The notes under the pieces were generated by a model, which was given only the letters and a program-made list of their open reading frames with translations, had not been told where the DNA came from and made no database searches. Of a stretch of DNA of 64,000 nucleotides, positions 11,326 to 22,514 are shown in pieces. Made by a program: the position numbers and the translations under genes. Within the stretch, counting starts at the first letter, position 1, and every line of letters starts with the position of its first letter. Origin of the DNA: Homarus americanus (lineage: Eukaryota; Arthropoda; Malacostraca; Decapoda; Nephropidae); NCBI RefSeq assembly GCF_018991925.1, contig NW_024755055.1, forward strand, positions 935,496 to 999,495, read 5' to 3'.

Positions 11326-11418
11326 TTTACTTAAGACTCCCATGAAAATTGAGGTCCATATTTTTCCATTTACTTAAGATGTGAACGTCTGTATATTTCG
11401 ACCATTCTTGAAGGCATA

Positions 11419-11850
11419 ATGTCCCTGTCAAGTTTCAAGATAATATCCCTGTCAAGTTTCAAGATAATGTCCCTGTCAATTTTCAAGATAATGTCCCTGT
11501 CAAGTTTCAAGATAATGTCCCTGTCAAGTTTCAAGATAATGTCCCTGTCAAGTTTCAAGATAATGTCCCTGTCAAGTTTCAAGATAATGTCCCTGTCAAG
11601 TTTCAAGATAATGTTCCTGTCAAGTTTCAAGATAATGTCCCTGTTAAGTTTCAAGATAATATCCCTGTCAAGTTTCAAGATAATATTCCTGTCAAGTTTC
11701 AAGATAATGTCCCTGTCAAGTTTCAAGATAATGTCCCTGTCAAGTCTCAAGATAATGTCCCTGTCAAGTTTCAAGATAATGTCCCTGTCAAGTTTCAAGA
11801 TAATATTCCTGTCAAGTCTCAAGATGATGTCGCTGTCAAGTTTCAAGATC
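11419..11850. repeat. 24-base minisatellite, about 18 copies
   Basis: The unit reads ATGTCCCTGTCAAGTTTC plus AAGATA. Copies differ by single substitutions (TTCCTG, AATTTTC, AGTCTC). The period is a multiple of three, which opens long artefactual frames on both strands. Confidence 0.95.
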
Positions 11851-12109
11851 ACAACTATTTCAGGTGAACAATTTACCCAATACAGTTTACGATACTACTT
11901 AGACGTTTGTGAGACACTGTATACGATAATTTACAGCTCTAGAAATGACTCGTATCACCTCCCATCTTTAGCGTTTAATAAGTGCGAATCAATCTGTTGA
12001 CTCGGTTGACTTAATTACCTCTACCTGATGGTCGAGCTGAGATGAAGTACAGCAAAGAGTTAACATCTGGCAAAATGTCAACAAACTCCACCACACACCC
12101 TACCCTTCA
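11851..12109. other. No gene seen
   Basis: Unique spacer. The reading frame that enters from the 24-base array continues by chance to 12000. Confidence 0.5.
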
Positions 12110-12263
12110 CACTCCGCCCCCCATACACGCACCCACATACATACATACCCTCCCCCCCATACATACACACACACCTCTCCCCCCATACATACACACACCT
12201 CTCCCACACACACACACACACACCCTTCCCCACACTCACCTCCTCTCTCTCTCTCTCTCTCTC
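12110..12263. repeat. CCCCCATACATACACACAC repeat and (CT)n
   Basis: Three to four degenerate units of about 30 bases are followed by (CA)n and (CT)11 at 12241-12263. Confidence 0.8.
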
Positions 12264-12729
12264 AAATACATATTGGAGGAGTGAGGAGTCTTCTCTACCT
12301 TCTCTCTTCCACACCTCACAAGGTAGGAGGACCATAGTGTCTCCTTGAATACCTGCCGAAGGACCTACACTCCTACAGGATCTTCACCACCATGGTCCTG
12401 GAGTGAGTCTTAACCCACCATCATACCCTACCCTTAACTATGGTCCACCAGTGAGTCTTTATCCTCATCTACCTTCCATCATAAGGCTCCTGTCATTGCC
12501 TCAGTCTCCAGATGGTCGAGAATCTAACACTGACACTAGGGACACTGAACCATCTGACAGGAGGTAGCGTCACCTCAGACTCAACCAATCACAGACCTCT
12601 TGAGCCTTGACAGACTCCCCATTAAGCCTCACCAGGGAAGAAAAGACTCAACCAGGCTCCTAAAGCAGTCATCACCACAGCCTCTCCAGAGTTATGACCT
12701 ACAACATTTACATTTAGTTTGAAATTAAG

Positions 12730-12730
<1 letters not shown>
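12264..12730. other. No gene seen
   Basis: Unique sequence with repeated CACCATGGTCC/TATGGTCCACC words near 12388 and 12440. No supported exon. Confidence 0.45.

Positions 12731-12731
<1 letters not shown>

Positions 12732-12803
<72 letters not shown>
12732..12803. repeat. (GT)35 microsatellite
   Basis: Uninterrupted GT dinucleotides. Confidence 0.97.
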
Positions 12804-12806
<3 letters not shown>

Positions 12807-13067
12807 AGATCACAAACTTTATGACTCTAGTTTTATATAGTAGAAAAAAAAACTGACATAATCTTACCGTTTAGTAATGAGACTTATGTTTACTTTTAAT
12901 AACAGACAAAAATGCCGTAAAACCTCACAAAAAAGTCGATATCCCCTAAAAGTTGTGTACATAAACTAACAAGAGTTTTTACATAACAGCCACACACAAA
13001 AGTTCAGCCTATCTCATCATCAACACATAACCTCAGAGTAAACCCCCCAAAAAGGTCAGTATATCAA
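12804..13067. other. No gene seen
   Basis: Short unique spacer containing CACAAAAG-like words that foreshadow the next array. Confidence 0.4.
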
Positions 13068-13378
13068 CCCCACAAAAGTCAGGTCCACAAAAGCCAGGTC
13101 CACAAAAGCCAGGTCCACAAAAGCCAGGTCCACAAAAGTCAGGTCCACAAAAGCCAGGTCCACAAAAGGTCCAGGTCCACAAAAGTCAGGTCCACAAAAG
13201 CCAGGTCCACAAAAGTCCAGTCAAGTCAGGTCCACAAAAGCCAGGTCCACAAAAGTCAGGTCCACAAAAGTCAGGTCCACAAAAGCCAGGTCCACAAAAG
13301 CCAGGTCCACAAAAGTCAGGTCCACAAAAGCCAGGTCCACAAAAGCCAGGTCCACAAAAACCAGGTCCACAAAAGCCC
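13068..13378. repeat. 16-base minisatellite AGGTCCACAAAAGCC
   Basis: About 18 units of CCAGGTCCACAAAAG and the TCAGG variant. One unit carries an extra partial duplication near 13165 and another near 13215. Confidence 0.93.
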
Positions 13379-14670
<1,292 letters not shown>

Positions 14671-14981
14671 GTCATTCTGTACTGTAACCCGTGTTTAGTA
14701 AATCATTCTGTACTGTAACCCGTGTTTAGTAAATCATTCTGTACTGTAACCCGTGTTTAGTAAATCATTCTGTACTGTAACCCGTGTTTAGTAAATCATT
14801 CTGTACTGTAACCCGTGTTTAGTAAATCATTCTGTACTGTAACCCGTGTTTAGTAAATCATTCTGTACTGTAACCCGTGTTTAGTAAGTCATTCTGTTCT
14901 GTAACCCGTGTTTAGTAAATCATTCTGTTCTGTAACCCGTGTTTAGTAAATCATTCTGTACTGTAACCCGTGTTTAGTAAA
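14671..14981. repeat. 31-base minisatellite, 10 copies
   Basis: The unit contains CATTCTGTACTGTAACCC followed by GTGTTTAGTAAAT. Copies are nearly identical; two carry TGTTCTG for TGTACTG, and those two are adjacent, consistent with recent unit duplication. Confidence 0.96.
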
Positions 14982-15059
14982 TGTGTCTAATTAAGGTACA
15001 CATCACAAATTAATTTTAATGGCATGGAAGTTATTTTATGTTTTATCTTTAGGCAAACA
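14982..15059. other. Spacer
   Basis: Short AT-rich spacer before the TTAGG array. Confidence 0.5.
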
Positions 15060-15326
15060 GGTTTAGGTTAGGTTAGGTTAGGTAAGGTAAGGTAAGGTAA
15101 GGTAAGGTTAGGTTAGGTTAGGTAAGGTAAGGTTAGGTAAGGTAAGGTTAGGTAAGGTAAGGTAAGGTAAGGTTAGGTTAGGTTAGGTAAGGTGGAGTAA
15201 GGTTTAGGTTAGGTAAGGTTAGGAAAGATTAAGTTAGGTAAGGTAGGTAACGTAAGGTAGGTTAGGTAAGGTAAGGTGGGTAAGGTAAGGTTAGGTGTGG
15301 GTTAGGTGAGTTAGGTAATGTAAAGT
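15060..15326. repeat. TTAGG/TAAGG array
   Basis: GGTTA and GGTAA pentamers alternate, with decay towards the right. This is the arthropod telomere-type repeat in interstitial position, and it runs into the assembly gap. Confidence 0.92.
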
Positions 15327-15426
15327 NNNNNNNNNNNNNNNNNNNNNNNNNNNNNNNNNNNNNNNNNNNNNNNNNNNNNNNNNNNNNNNNNNNNNNNNNN
15401 NNNNNNNNNNNNNNNNNNNNNNNNNN
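15327..15426. other. Assembly gap (100 N)
   Basis: Exactly 100 N bases, a usual placeholder for a gap of unknown size. The repeat to its left probably caused the break. Confidence 0.99.
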
Positions 15427-16022
15427 TTACTGGTTAGACGTTAGAGAGCCACTTAATATAATACTAATGTATTTGTTTAAGCTGCACAGTAGGTACCATG
15501 GGCCTTAGAGCCCAGTGAAACTTGGGGATACGACCCTATGAACTGCAACAACCGGCCGGCAAGTTTTGGACTTAAATCAGCATTTATTACGCCATAATTA
15601 AGTATATTAAACACTACCCAAAAGAATAACCATTTCTCTTGGCCATTTTGACTGTAGGCAGTCGGGCAAAAAATTTACACGTATATAAAGGAGACTAGAG
15701 GAGCGGCGCTTACCTGCCTGTCAGCTGCAGTCAGTGAGTGGCGAGTGGTCGGTGAGGAAAGAGACGAAGGCGAGTTAGTCGAGGCCTTATATGTCAAGGT
15801 TCACAGTGACGTCACGAAGCTTCATTGTATCATTTTTTTGCTTCATTGAAGCATTTGAAGCTTCGAACTTGTATATACGTTAAAATACGTAAAAACGTCA
15901 AATTTGTGGCCCGATTTCACTTTTCATTAACTTTAAGGGAATAATACAACGAAAACAGTGTCCCAGAAGGAAAAGAAAAGCAAAAACAAAGCAAAACGGC
16001 TCTGTGAGCGGCAGTTTTTGGA
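15427..16022. other. Unique sequence, no gene seen
   Basis: Apart from the weak promoter-like motif, repeated GAAGCTTC/CTTCATTG words lie near 15816-15870. No open frame of interest. Confidence 0.45.
15682..15740 (+). promoter_or_regulatory. Possible TATA-type promoter
   Basis: TATATAAAG at 15682-15690 is followed by GTCAG (15720) and TCAGTG (15731), resembling the arthropod initiator. The spacing of about 40-50 bases is longer than the usual 30, and no coding exon is visible downstream, so this is weak. Confidence 0.25.
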
Positions 16023-16268
16023 GTAACTATTATATTTAATCACAGAAAACGGAGCAGATATTTAATCATAGAAAACGGAGGAGGAGTAACTATTATATTT
16101 AATCACAAAATGGAGGGGTAACTATTATATTTAATCACAAAATGGAGGGGTAACTATTATATTTAATCACAAAATGGAGGGGTAACTATTATATTTAATC
16201 ACAAAATGGAGGGGTAACTATTATATTTAATCACACAAAACGGAGCAGGGGTAACTATTATATTTAAT
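16023..16268. repeat. 32-base minisatellite
   Basis: TAACTATTATATTTAATCAC followed by AAAATGGAGGGG recurs about seven times. The outer copies carry AAAACGGAG in place of AAATGGAG. Confidence 0.95.
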
Positions 16269-16899
16269 CAGTGTTCAGTCGCAGCCAATATATTAAATAT
16301 TGACCTCATAGATAATTTTTCTATTCAACTTGTTTATATGTTGAGAGTCTCGGTCTGTCCTTCACTGCCGCCAACAGTAGTGAAGTAGTTGGGTTGGTTG
16401 GTGATACAGAGATGAACCATTAGCTCAGAGGTTAAGGGTACTGCTTACTGTTCATGGTGGTCATATACTCCTATTGGTATTATTTCTGGTTATGTGTGTA
16501 TTCTTAGCCCTTATCAGCCGCTTTAACAAGAGTTTTATTGTGTATATAATGTGCTTTATTTATTAACAGCTTTTAGGAGAATTATAATATTGAAAACGAT
16601 CGTATTTTTATTATTTATTAACAATGTCATTATTTTATGCTGTCAGTCCATTAATTTACACATGACGTCTCAATAAGGTTAAACAGGGACAATTTCAACA
16701 GTTTATTGATCTTTATTGGGAATTTATCACATGTTCAGGAAAAATACATCATGGATACTAGAGTTGAGCACTTGGAGGCTTTATTAATACATTACACCAT
16801 AAAACAAGAGAAACAATATTTGTAATACAATAAAGTACACATTAGGGTGTGAACTACACATACAAGATTATTATATAGTACATAATGTAATAGACCTAA
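16269..16899. other. AT-rich unique sequence with a tRNA box-A-like motif
   Basis: TTAGCTCAGAGGTTAAGG at 16420-16437 matches a tRNA A box, but no good B box follows. Several TTTATT words (16699, 16711, 16782) could be minus-strand polyadenylation signals. No gene could be assembled. Confidence 0.35.
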
Positions 16900-17005
16900 G
16901 AGGGTGACACAAGATGTCTGGGGTCAGGTTGTATAAGGGTGATTAATCTAAAGTTTATTCACTGAAATTTTAATATATAGAAAAACTTTTTCTTTTAACA
17001 AAAAA
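16900..17005. repeat. Left copy of a duplicated flank of the 31-base satellite
   Basis: AGGGTGACACAAG through CACTGAAATTTTAATATATA to the satellite start matches 19758-19870 with small indels. Both copies lead directly into a 31-base array in the same orientation. Confidence 0.85.
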
Positions 17006-17690
17006 CGAAGCTACTGTAGTATGTGGTCTACAGAGCTGGTGCTACTGTAGTATGTGGTCTACAGAGCTGGAGCTACTGAAGTATGTGGTCTACAGAGCTG
17101 GAGCTACTGAAGTATGTGGTCTGATAGAACAGAGCTGGAGCTACTGAAGTAGCTACTGTAGTATGTGATCTACAGAGCTGGAGCTACTGTAGTATGTGAT
17201 CTACAGAGCTGGAGCTACTGTAGTATGTGGTCTACAGAGCTGGAGCTACTGTAGTATGTGATCTACAGAGCTGGAGCTACTGTAGTATGTGGTCTACAGA
17301 GCTGGAGCTACTGTAGTATGTGGTCTACAGAGCTGGAGCTACTGTAGTATGTGATCTTCAGAGCTGGAGCTACTGTAGTATGTGATCTACAGAGCTGGAG
17401 CTACTGTAGTATGTGGTCTACAGAGCTGGAGCTACTGTAGTATGTGGTCTACAGAGCTGGAGCTACTGTAGTATGTGGTCTACAGAGCTGGAGCTACTGT
17501 AGTATGTGATCTACAGAGCTGGAGCTACTGTAGTATGTGATCTACAGAGCTGGAGCTACTGTAGTATGTGGTCTACAGAGCTTGTGCTAAGCTACTGTGG
17601 TCTGCAGAGCTGGTGCTACTGTGGTATGTGGTCTGCAGAGCTGGAGCTACAGTGGTCTACAGAGCTGGTGCTACTGTAGCCTCCTGTCAC
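17006..17690. repeat. 31-base satellite, first array (about 21 copies)
   Basis: The unit contains GAGCTACTGTAGTATGTGG followed by TCTACAGAGCTG. Common variants are GTGATC for GTGGTC and CTGAAG for CTGTAG. The right end decays (17580-17680). Confidence 0.96.
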
Positions 17691-18125
17691 ATTGGTGGTG
17701 TTGGGTGATGTAGCCTCTTGTCATCTGGTGGTGGTGTGGTGCCTCAGTCGTAGGGTGGTGGTGGTGCCTCAGCTGTAGGTGGTGGTGGTGCCTCAGTCAT
17801 CTGTGGTCGGGTGGTCAACTGGTGGTGGTAGTGCCTCAGTCATCTGGTGGTGGTGGTGGCTGGTGCCTCCAGTCATCTGGTGGTAGTGGTTGGTGCTCTA
17901 GTCATCTGTGTGTGGTGGTGGTGCCTCAGTCATCTGGTGGTGGTGGTGGCTGGTGCCCTCAGTCCATCTGGTGGTGGTGGTGGCTGGTGCCTCAGTCATC
18001 TGGTGGTGGTGGTGGCTGTGGTGCCTCAGTCATCTGGTGGTGGTGGTGGCAGGTGCCTCAGTCATCTGGTGGTGGTGGCTGTGCCTCAGTCATCTGGTGG
18101 TGGGTGGCTGGTGCCTCAGTCATCT
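17691..18125. repeat. GGTGGT-rich minisatellite
   Basis: The unit CTCAGTCATCTGGTGGTGG plus GGTGGCTGGTGC (about 30-39 bases, variable GGT number) repeats about twelve times. GC-rich and G-strand biased. Confidence 0.9.
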
Positions 18126-18717
18126 AGGATAGTTGTGGTGGTGTAGAGAGGGTCCGAGATTAGGACGGGGGTGTAGGAGAGGGTCCGAGGTGAGGGAGGG
18201 GTGGTAGAGGTCCGAGGAGGGAGGGGGTAGGAGAGGGGTCCGAGGTGAGGGAGGGGGTGTAGGAGAGGGCTGAGGAGGGGAGGGGGGTAGGGAGAGGGTC
18301 TGAGGGGAGGGGAGGAGGTGTAGGAGAGGGTCCGAGGTGAGGGAGGAGGTGTAGGAGGGTCTGAGGTGAGGGAGGTGAGGGAGAGGTCTGAGGTGAGGGA
18401 GGGGGTGGTAGAGGGGTCCGAGGTGAGGGAGGGGGTGTAGGAGAGGGTCTGAGGTGAGAGAGGGGGTGTAGGAGAGGGGTCCGAGGTGAGGGAGGGGTGT
18501 AGGGAGAGGGTCCAGGGAGGAGGGGAGGAAGAGGGTCCGGGTGAGGGAGGGGGTGTAGGGAGAGGGTCCGAGGTGAGGGAGGAGGGGGGAGGAGAGGGGT
18601 CCGAGGTGAGGAAGTGTAGGGAGAGGGTCGAGGTGAGGAGAGGGGTGTAGGAGAGGGCTGAGGTGAGGGGAGGTGTAGGAGAGGGTCCGAGGAGAGGGAG
18701 GAGGTGTAGAGAGGTCT
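18126..18717. repeat. G-rich minisatellite GGTCCGAGGTGAGGGAGG
   Basis: About sixteen units of 33-38 bases, each with GTGTAGGAGAGGGTCCGAG or a close variant. Indels between copies break any frame. Confidence 0.9.
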
Positions 18718-19165
18718 AGACAAGAATAACTGTACCAGGACTGGGAGGTGGTGGGAGAAGTGCTGTCCACAATGGCCAGAGTCTAGACAAGTATGAATGC
18801 TGTACCAGGACTGGGAGGTGGGGAGAAGTGCTGTCCACAATGGCCAGAGTCTAGACAAGTATGAATAACTGTACCAGGACTGGGAGGTGGTGGGGAGAAG
18901 TGCTGTCCACAATGGCCAGAGTCTAGACCAGTATGAATAACTGTACCAGGACTGGGAGGTGGTGGGGAGAAGTGCTGTCCACAATGGCCAGAGTCTAGAC
19001 CAGTATGAATAACTGTACCAGGACTGGGAGGTGGTGGGGAGAAGTGCTGTCCACAATGGCCAGAGTCTAGACAAGTATGAATAACTGCACCAGGACTGGG
19101 AGGTGGTGGGGAGAAGTGCTGTCCACAATGGCCAGAGTCTAGACAAGTATGAATAACTGCACCAG
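18718..19165. repeat. 72-base minisatellite, six copies
   Basis: The unit contains ACAAGTATGAATAACTGTAC, then CAGGACTGGGAGGTGG, then GTGCTGTCCACAATGG. Copies two to six are nearly identical; the first two have small deletions. Confidence 0.95.
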
Positions 19166-19235
19166 GACTGCACTCTAGCCAAGTGACAAGTTTGCCAACT
19201 CAAATTATGTGAAAATGAATTTGCCAATCTTATAC

Positions 19236-19757
19236 CTTTGAACATTAGAGTTCCCAAACACATCAGTTATAGGGTTTATTATGGCCAATGTATAATGTAT
19301 ATCACGTATGAGGAGTGTAGCTGTCTGTTCACAATTATGTTGCCTCTGGTGCCCCACATACCCTGTGGGGTACGAGATGTTTGGTTCACACTCAGGATGG
19401 GATGGAGAAAGGAAACTCACAATGTGCTCTCTGTATACATGTTGTATTGGATGTACAGTGCAGCTTGGTGCTGGGAAGGCAGCATGGTTACAAGCGTGAT
19501 GTAGAGAGAGCTGGTTGGGAGGGTGCTCAGAGGAAGACAGCTTGTGGGTCGCCATGCTCGCCGGCGGGAGAGAGGACCGCCAGGCAGCAGCAGAGGAGGT
19601 GGTGTAGCTTGCTGTAGCTAGAAGAGAGAGGTAGGTCACCACGAGGTCAGGTCTTATATAGCGGAGGTAGGCGTGGCTTAATAGTTGACCTCCGTCATGT
19701 AAGGCGGCGCTGGTTGACCTAGACCACGAGGCATACACTGGGGAGGTATCCACTACA
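19236..19757 (-). mobile_element. LTR-like dispersed repeat (copy 1)
   Basis: Read on the minus strand it begins TGTAGTGGATACCTCC (19757 downward), has CTATATAAG near 19660 and ends near an AATAAA at about 19280. About 360 bases match the plus-strand copy at 33690-34085 closely, including GCCTCGTGGTCTAGGTCAAC and TCTCCCGCCGGCGAGC. A TATA box followed some 400 bases later by a polyadenylation signal is what an LTR would show. No internal gag-pol sequence is adjacent, so a solo LTR or a conserved promoter-bearing repeat are both possible. Confidence 0.5.
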
Positions 19758-19870
19758 AGGGTGACACAAGAAACCACAAGAAATCTGCGGTCAGGTTGTA
19801 TTAGGGTGATAAATCTAAAGTTCATTCACTGAAATTTTAATATATAGAAAAAATTATTTATTAACAAATA
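19758..19870. repeat. Right copy of the 31-base satellite flank
   Basis: Matches 16900-17005 with small indels and abuts the presumed 5' end of the LTR-like repeat. Confidence 0.85.
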
Positions 19871-20354
19871 ACGGAGCTACTGTAGTATGTGGTCTACAGA
19901 GGTGGAGCTACTGTAGTATGTGGTCTACAGAGTTGGTGCTACTGAAGTATGTGGTCTACAGAGCTGGAGCTACTGTAGTATGTGGTCTACAGAGTTGGTG
20001 CTACTGTAGTATGTGGTCTACAGAGTTGGTGCTACTGTAGTATGTGATCTACAGAGTTGGTGCTACTGTAGTATGTGGTCTACAGAGCTGGTGCTACTGT
20101 AGTATGTGATCTACAGAGTTGGTGCTACTGTAGTATGTGGTCTACAGAGTTGGTGCTACTGTAGTATGTGATCTACAGAGTTGGTGCTACTGTAGTATGT
20201 GGTCTACAGAGCTGGTGCTACTGTAGTATGTGATCTACAGAGCTGGTGCTACTGTAGTATGTGGTCTACAGAGCTGGTGCTACTGTAGATGTGATCTACA
20301 GAGCTGGTGCTACTGTAGTATGTGGTCTACAGAGTTGGTGCTACTGTAGTATGT
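19871..20354. repeat. 31-base satellite, second array (about 16 copies)
   Basis: Same unit as 17006-17690, but with GTTGGTGCTACTG as the prevailing variant, so the two arrays have homogenised separately. The last unit joins a LINE fragment directly at 20355. Confidence 0.96.
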
Positions 20355-21645
20355 GAAGAGATGAGAAAACCAAGTGGGGGAGAGAAACCAAAAGAGGGAA
20401 GTTTAGATAGCAAAGACTTGTGCCATACCCTGTCAAATGCTTTGGAGATGTCGAGGGCTACGACAAAAGTTTCCCCATAATCCCTAAGAGAGGATGACCA
20501 AAGATGTGTGCAATAGGAGAGCAGATCACCAGTAGATCTCGCCTGGCAAAAGCCATACTGGTGATCCGACATAAGAGAAAGGCGTTCAAGGTGACGGAGA
20601 AAATGGGAGTTCAAGATAGTTTGGAAAATCTTAGAGAGGGATGAAGTTAGGGCAATGGGGCGATAGTTAGAGGGGTTAGAATGGTCACCCTTCTTCTGGA
20701 TGGGCTGAACCAAGGCATGCTTCCAAGAAGAAGGAAAAGTTTGGGTTTTGAGGCAGAGGCGAGCAAGCACAGGAGCCAGGACTTCAGAACACGAGGGGGG
20801 TATTCCGTCCGGTCAATGCGCCTTACTCACATCCAACCTGGATAACACACCGGCAACCCTGCGAGTGGAGATTATAGGACAGTGCATAGGTTCAGTAGGA
20901 GGTGCAGGGGTAGGAGGGATAGTGGGAATCGTCTAAGGTGGAATTAGAGGAGAATAAGGTGCCAAAGAGGTTGGCTTTGTCAGGGGGAGAGTTGGCTATA
21001 GAGTTATTGGGTCGGAAGAGAGGAGGAAGAGGGAGTGCAGAAGTTGTTATAGATGTTTTTAGTTAAGGACCAAAAGGAATTACTAGAGGAAGAATTAGTC
21101 AGGACAGCGATCTTTCTTTTAATAAAATTCCGCTTGGCCCTACGAAGAATAACCTTACACCGATTCCTAGAAGTAATGAAAGAGGTGTGGGTGATGGGAG
21201 AAGGAGATAGTTTCATAGCTCAATATGCCCTATCTCTCACCCTGCAAGCAAGAGAGCAGGAGCGATCAAACCATGATTGTAATGTGAAAGTTTTGGTAGA
21301 AGATGGGATAAATGCACTCATACCGCCCTGTATAACCCCAGCAATGCTGTCAGCACATACCGAGGCATCCCGAGTGGAAAAGCAACATTCATCCCAAGGA
21401 AAGTCGGTGAAGAATTCACACAAGGATTGCCAGCTTGCCCTCCGATAGTGCCATAGTTGACGTTTAGAGGGGGTGGGGGAGGTGGTAGTGCCCAGTTTGA
21501 TTTAATAGAAATAAGGTTGTGATCAAAAGACCCTAAGGGGGCAAAAATTGAGTATGAATAGTGAGAGGGGTTAGAGGTAAAACAAAGATCAAGAATGTTA
21601 GCAAATTGATCGTGTCGATCAGGAACGCGTGTAGGGTGTTTGATG
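20355..21645 (-). pseudogene. LINE ORF2 fragment: endonuclease C-terminus through reverse transcriptase N-half
   Basis: Read on the minus strand, 21640-21470 gives HPTRVPDRHDQF, NILDLCFTSNPS and SFDHNLISI, the end of an APE-type endonuclease. A linker with frameshifts follows (21215-20930). Then 20800-20355 encodes reverse transcriptase: KHALVQPIQKKGD, NYRPIALTSSLSKIF, HQYGFCQARSTGD and ALDISKAFDRVWHKSLL. The catalytic YADD region is absent because the copy stops abruptly at the 31-base satellite. Several frameshifts and stops make it dead. The family resembles jockey-like LINEs common in decapods; the clade is inferred. Confidence 0.88.
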
Positions 21646-22130
21646 TAATAACTGCCAATGAGAACAACTTTTGTATTGAATTTGTGTGGATTCCGTCCCA
21701 TGTTGGAATTAGGAATCATGACTGCTGATAGACTGGCCAATGAGGCATATAAGAAAGAAAATGTGGACCTGACCTTGGCCGGTCCAATGCTGTGCTCAAA
21801 AACATACAAGTCAAAATCATGAACTCTTATCGAGAAGAACTGAGAAATACAGAAAGACCTGGTAGTTGTAGCATTAGTAAACATGACAAATTTTATGACA
21901 AGAGGTACCGGTCCGGCCAGAACCAGACAGTATGATGTAGTTGTGGCCAGAATTAGGCAAGGATACAGATACATCTGGCAAGTTAGTGATGCTGTAACCA
22001 TAATGGAACACTCAGCATGTACACATTGATAAACCTTTAAAGCATAGTCTTGAACACTGTATTATTGAATGTGACACTGTCAAAGACTTCAGGCCTCCTG
22101 GCTTATTGTATCATTTACAGTATGTGTTTA
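21646..22130 (+). pseudogene. LINE RNase H and C-terminal zinc-knuckle fragment
   Basis: The plus strand reads FVWIPSHVGI at about 21675, then TADRLANEAYKKENVDL, typical of the C-terminal part of a LINE RNase H. After frameshifts it gives ARIRQGYRYIWQVS (about 21951) and SLEHCIIECDTVKDFRPPG (about 22050), the usual H..C tail. It comes from a different LINE fragment and lies in opposite orientation to its left neighbour. Stops and frameshifts show it is decayed. Confidence 0.82.
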
Positions 22131-22514
22131 ATTAATCATATTTTAAGTGAAGTTATTGTAATTGTTTCCTGTTGCCTACTTGTATTTCAGGTTTGGGATT
22201 GCAGTGTATATGTGATGAGTAGCACTGTGTAGCAGACTGTGGAGTAAAGAGCAGAGGAGATGCAGTTGGAGGATGTCACGAAGGCAGAGTTGCAGCTCGG
22301 GAAGAAGTAGCGACGGCGCTTGTTTGAAAGAGGAATTGATGTAGATCTGTTGTGTATAAAGTGTAAGCAGTTTTTCATTTGGTTTACTGTATTTGAAGTG
22401 GAAGTTGTAACATCACAGGTGCGGTCGTAGAGTCGGCAACATCTACGAGTTAAGTCCGCGAGTTAGTAAAGGAGTTAGCCATTAAGTTTATATAAAGCTT
22501 ATGGTAGTGTGATA
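22131..22514. other. No intact gene seen; possible retroelement leader
   Basis: A short frame at 22260 (MQLEDVTKAELQLGKK then stop) hints at a gag-like start seen in some retroelements, but is too short to assign. Confidence 0.25.

Noticed and set aside
11370..12000. Long frames on both strands (MSLSSFKI repeats and ILKLDRDI repeats)
   Set aside because: The 24-base repeat period is a multiple of three and the unit lacks stops in these frames. No start context, splice sites or non-repeat domain support a protein.
17822..19263. Long tryptophan/glycine- and proline-rich frames
   Set aside because: Translations of G-rich minisatellites. Several overlapping frames are equally open and indels between units shift them.
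21053..21448. Plus-strand 131-codon frame
   Set aside because: Antisense shadow of the minus-strand LINE linker and endonuclease region.
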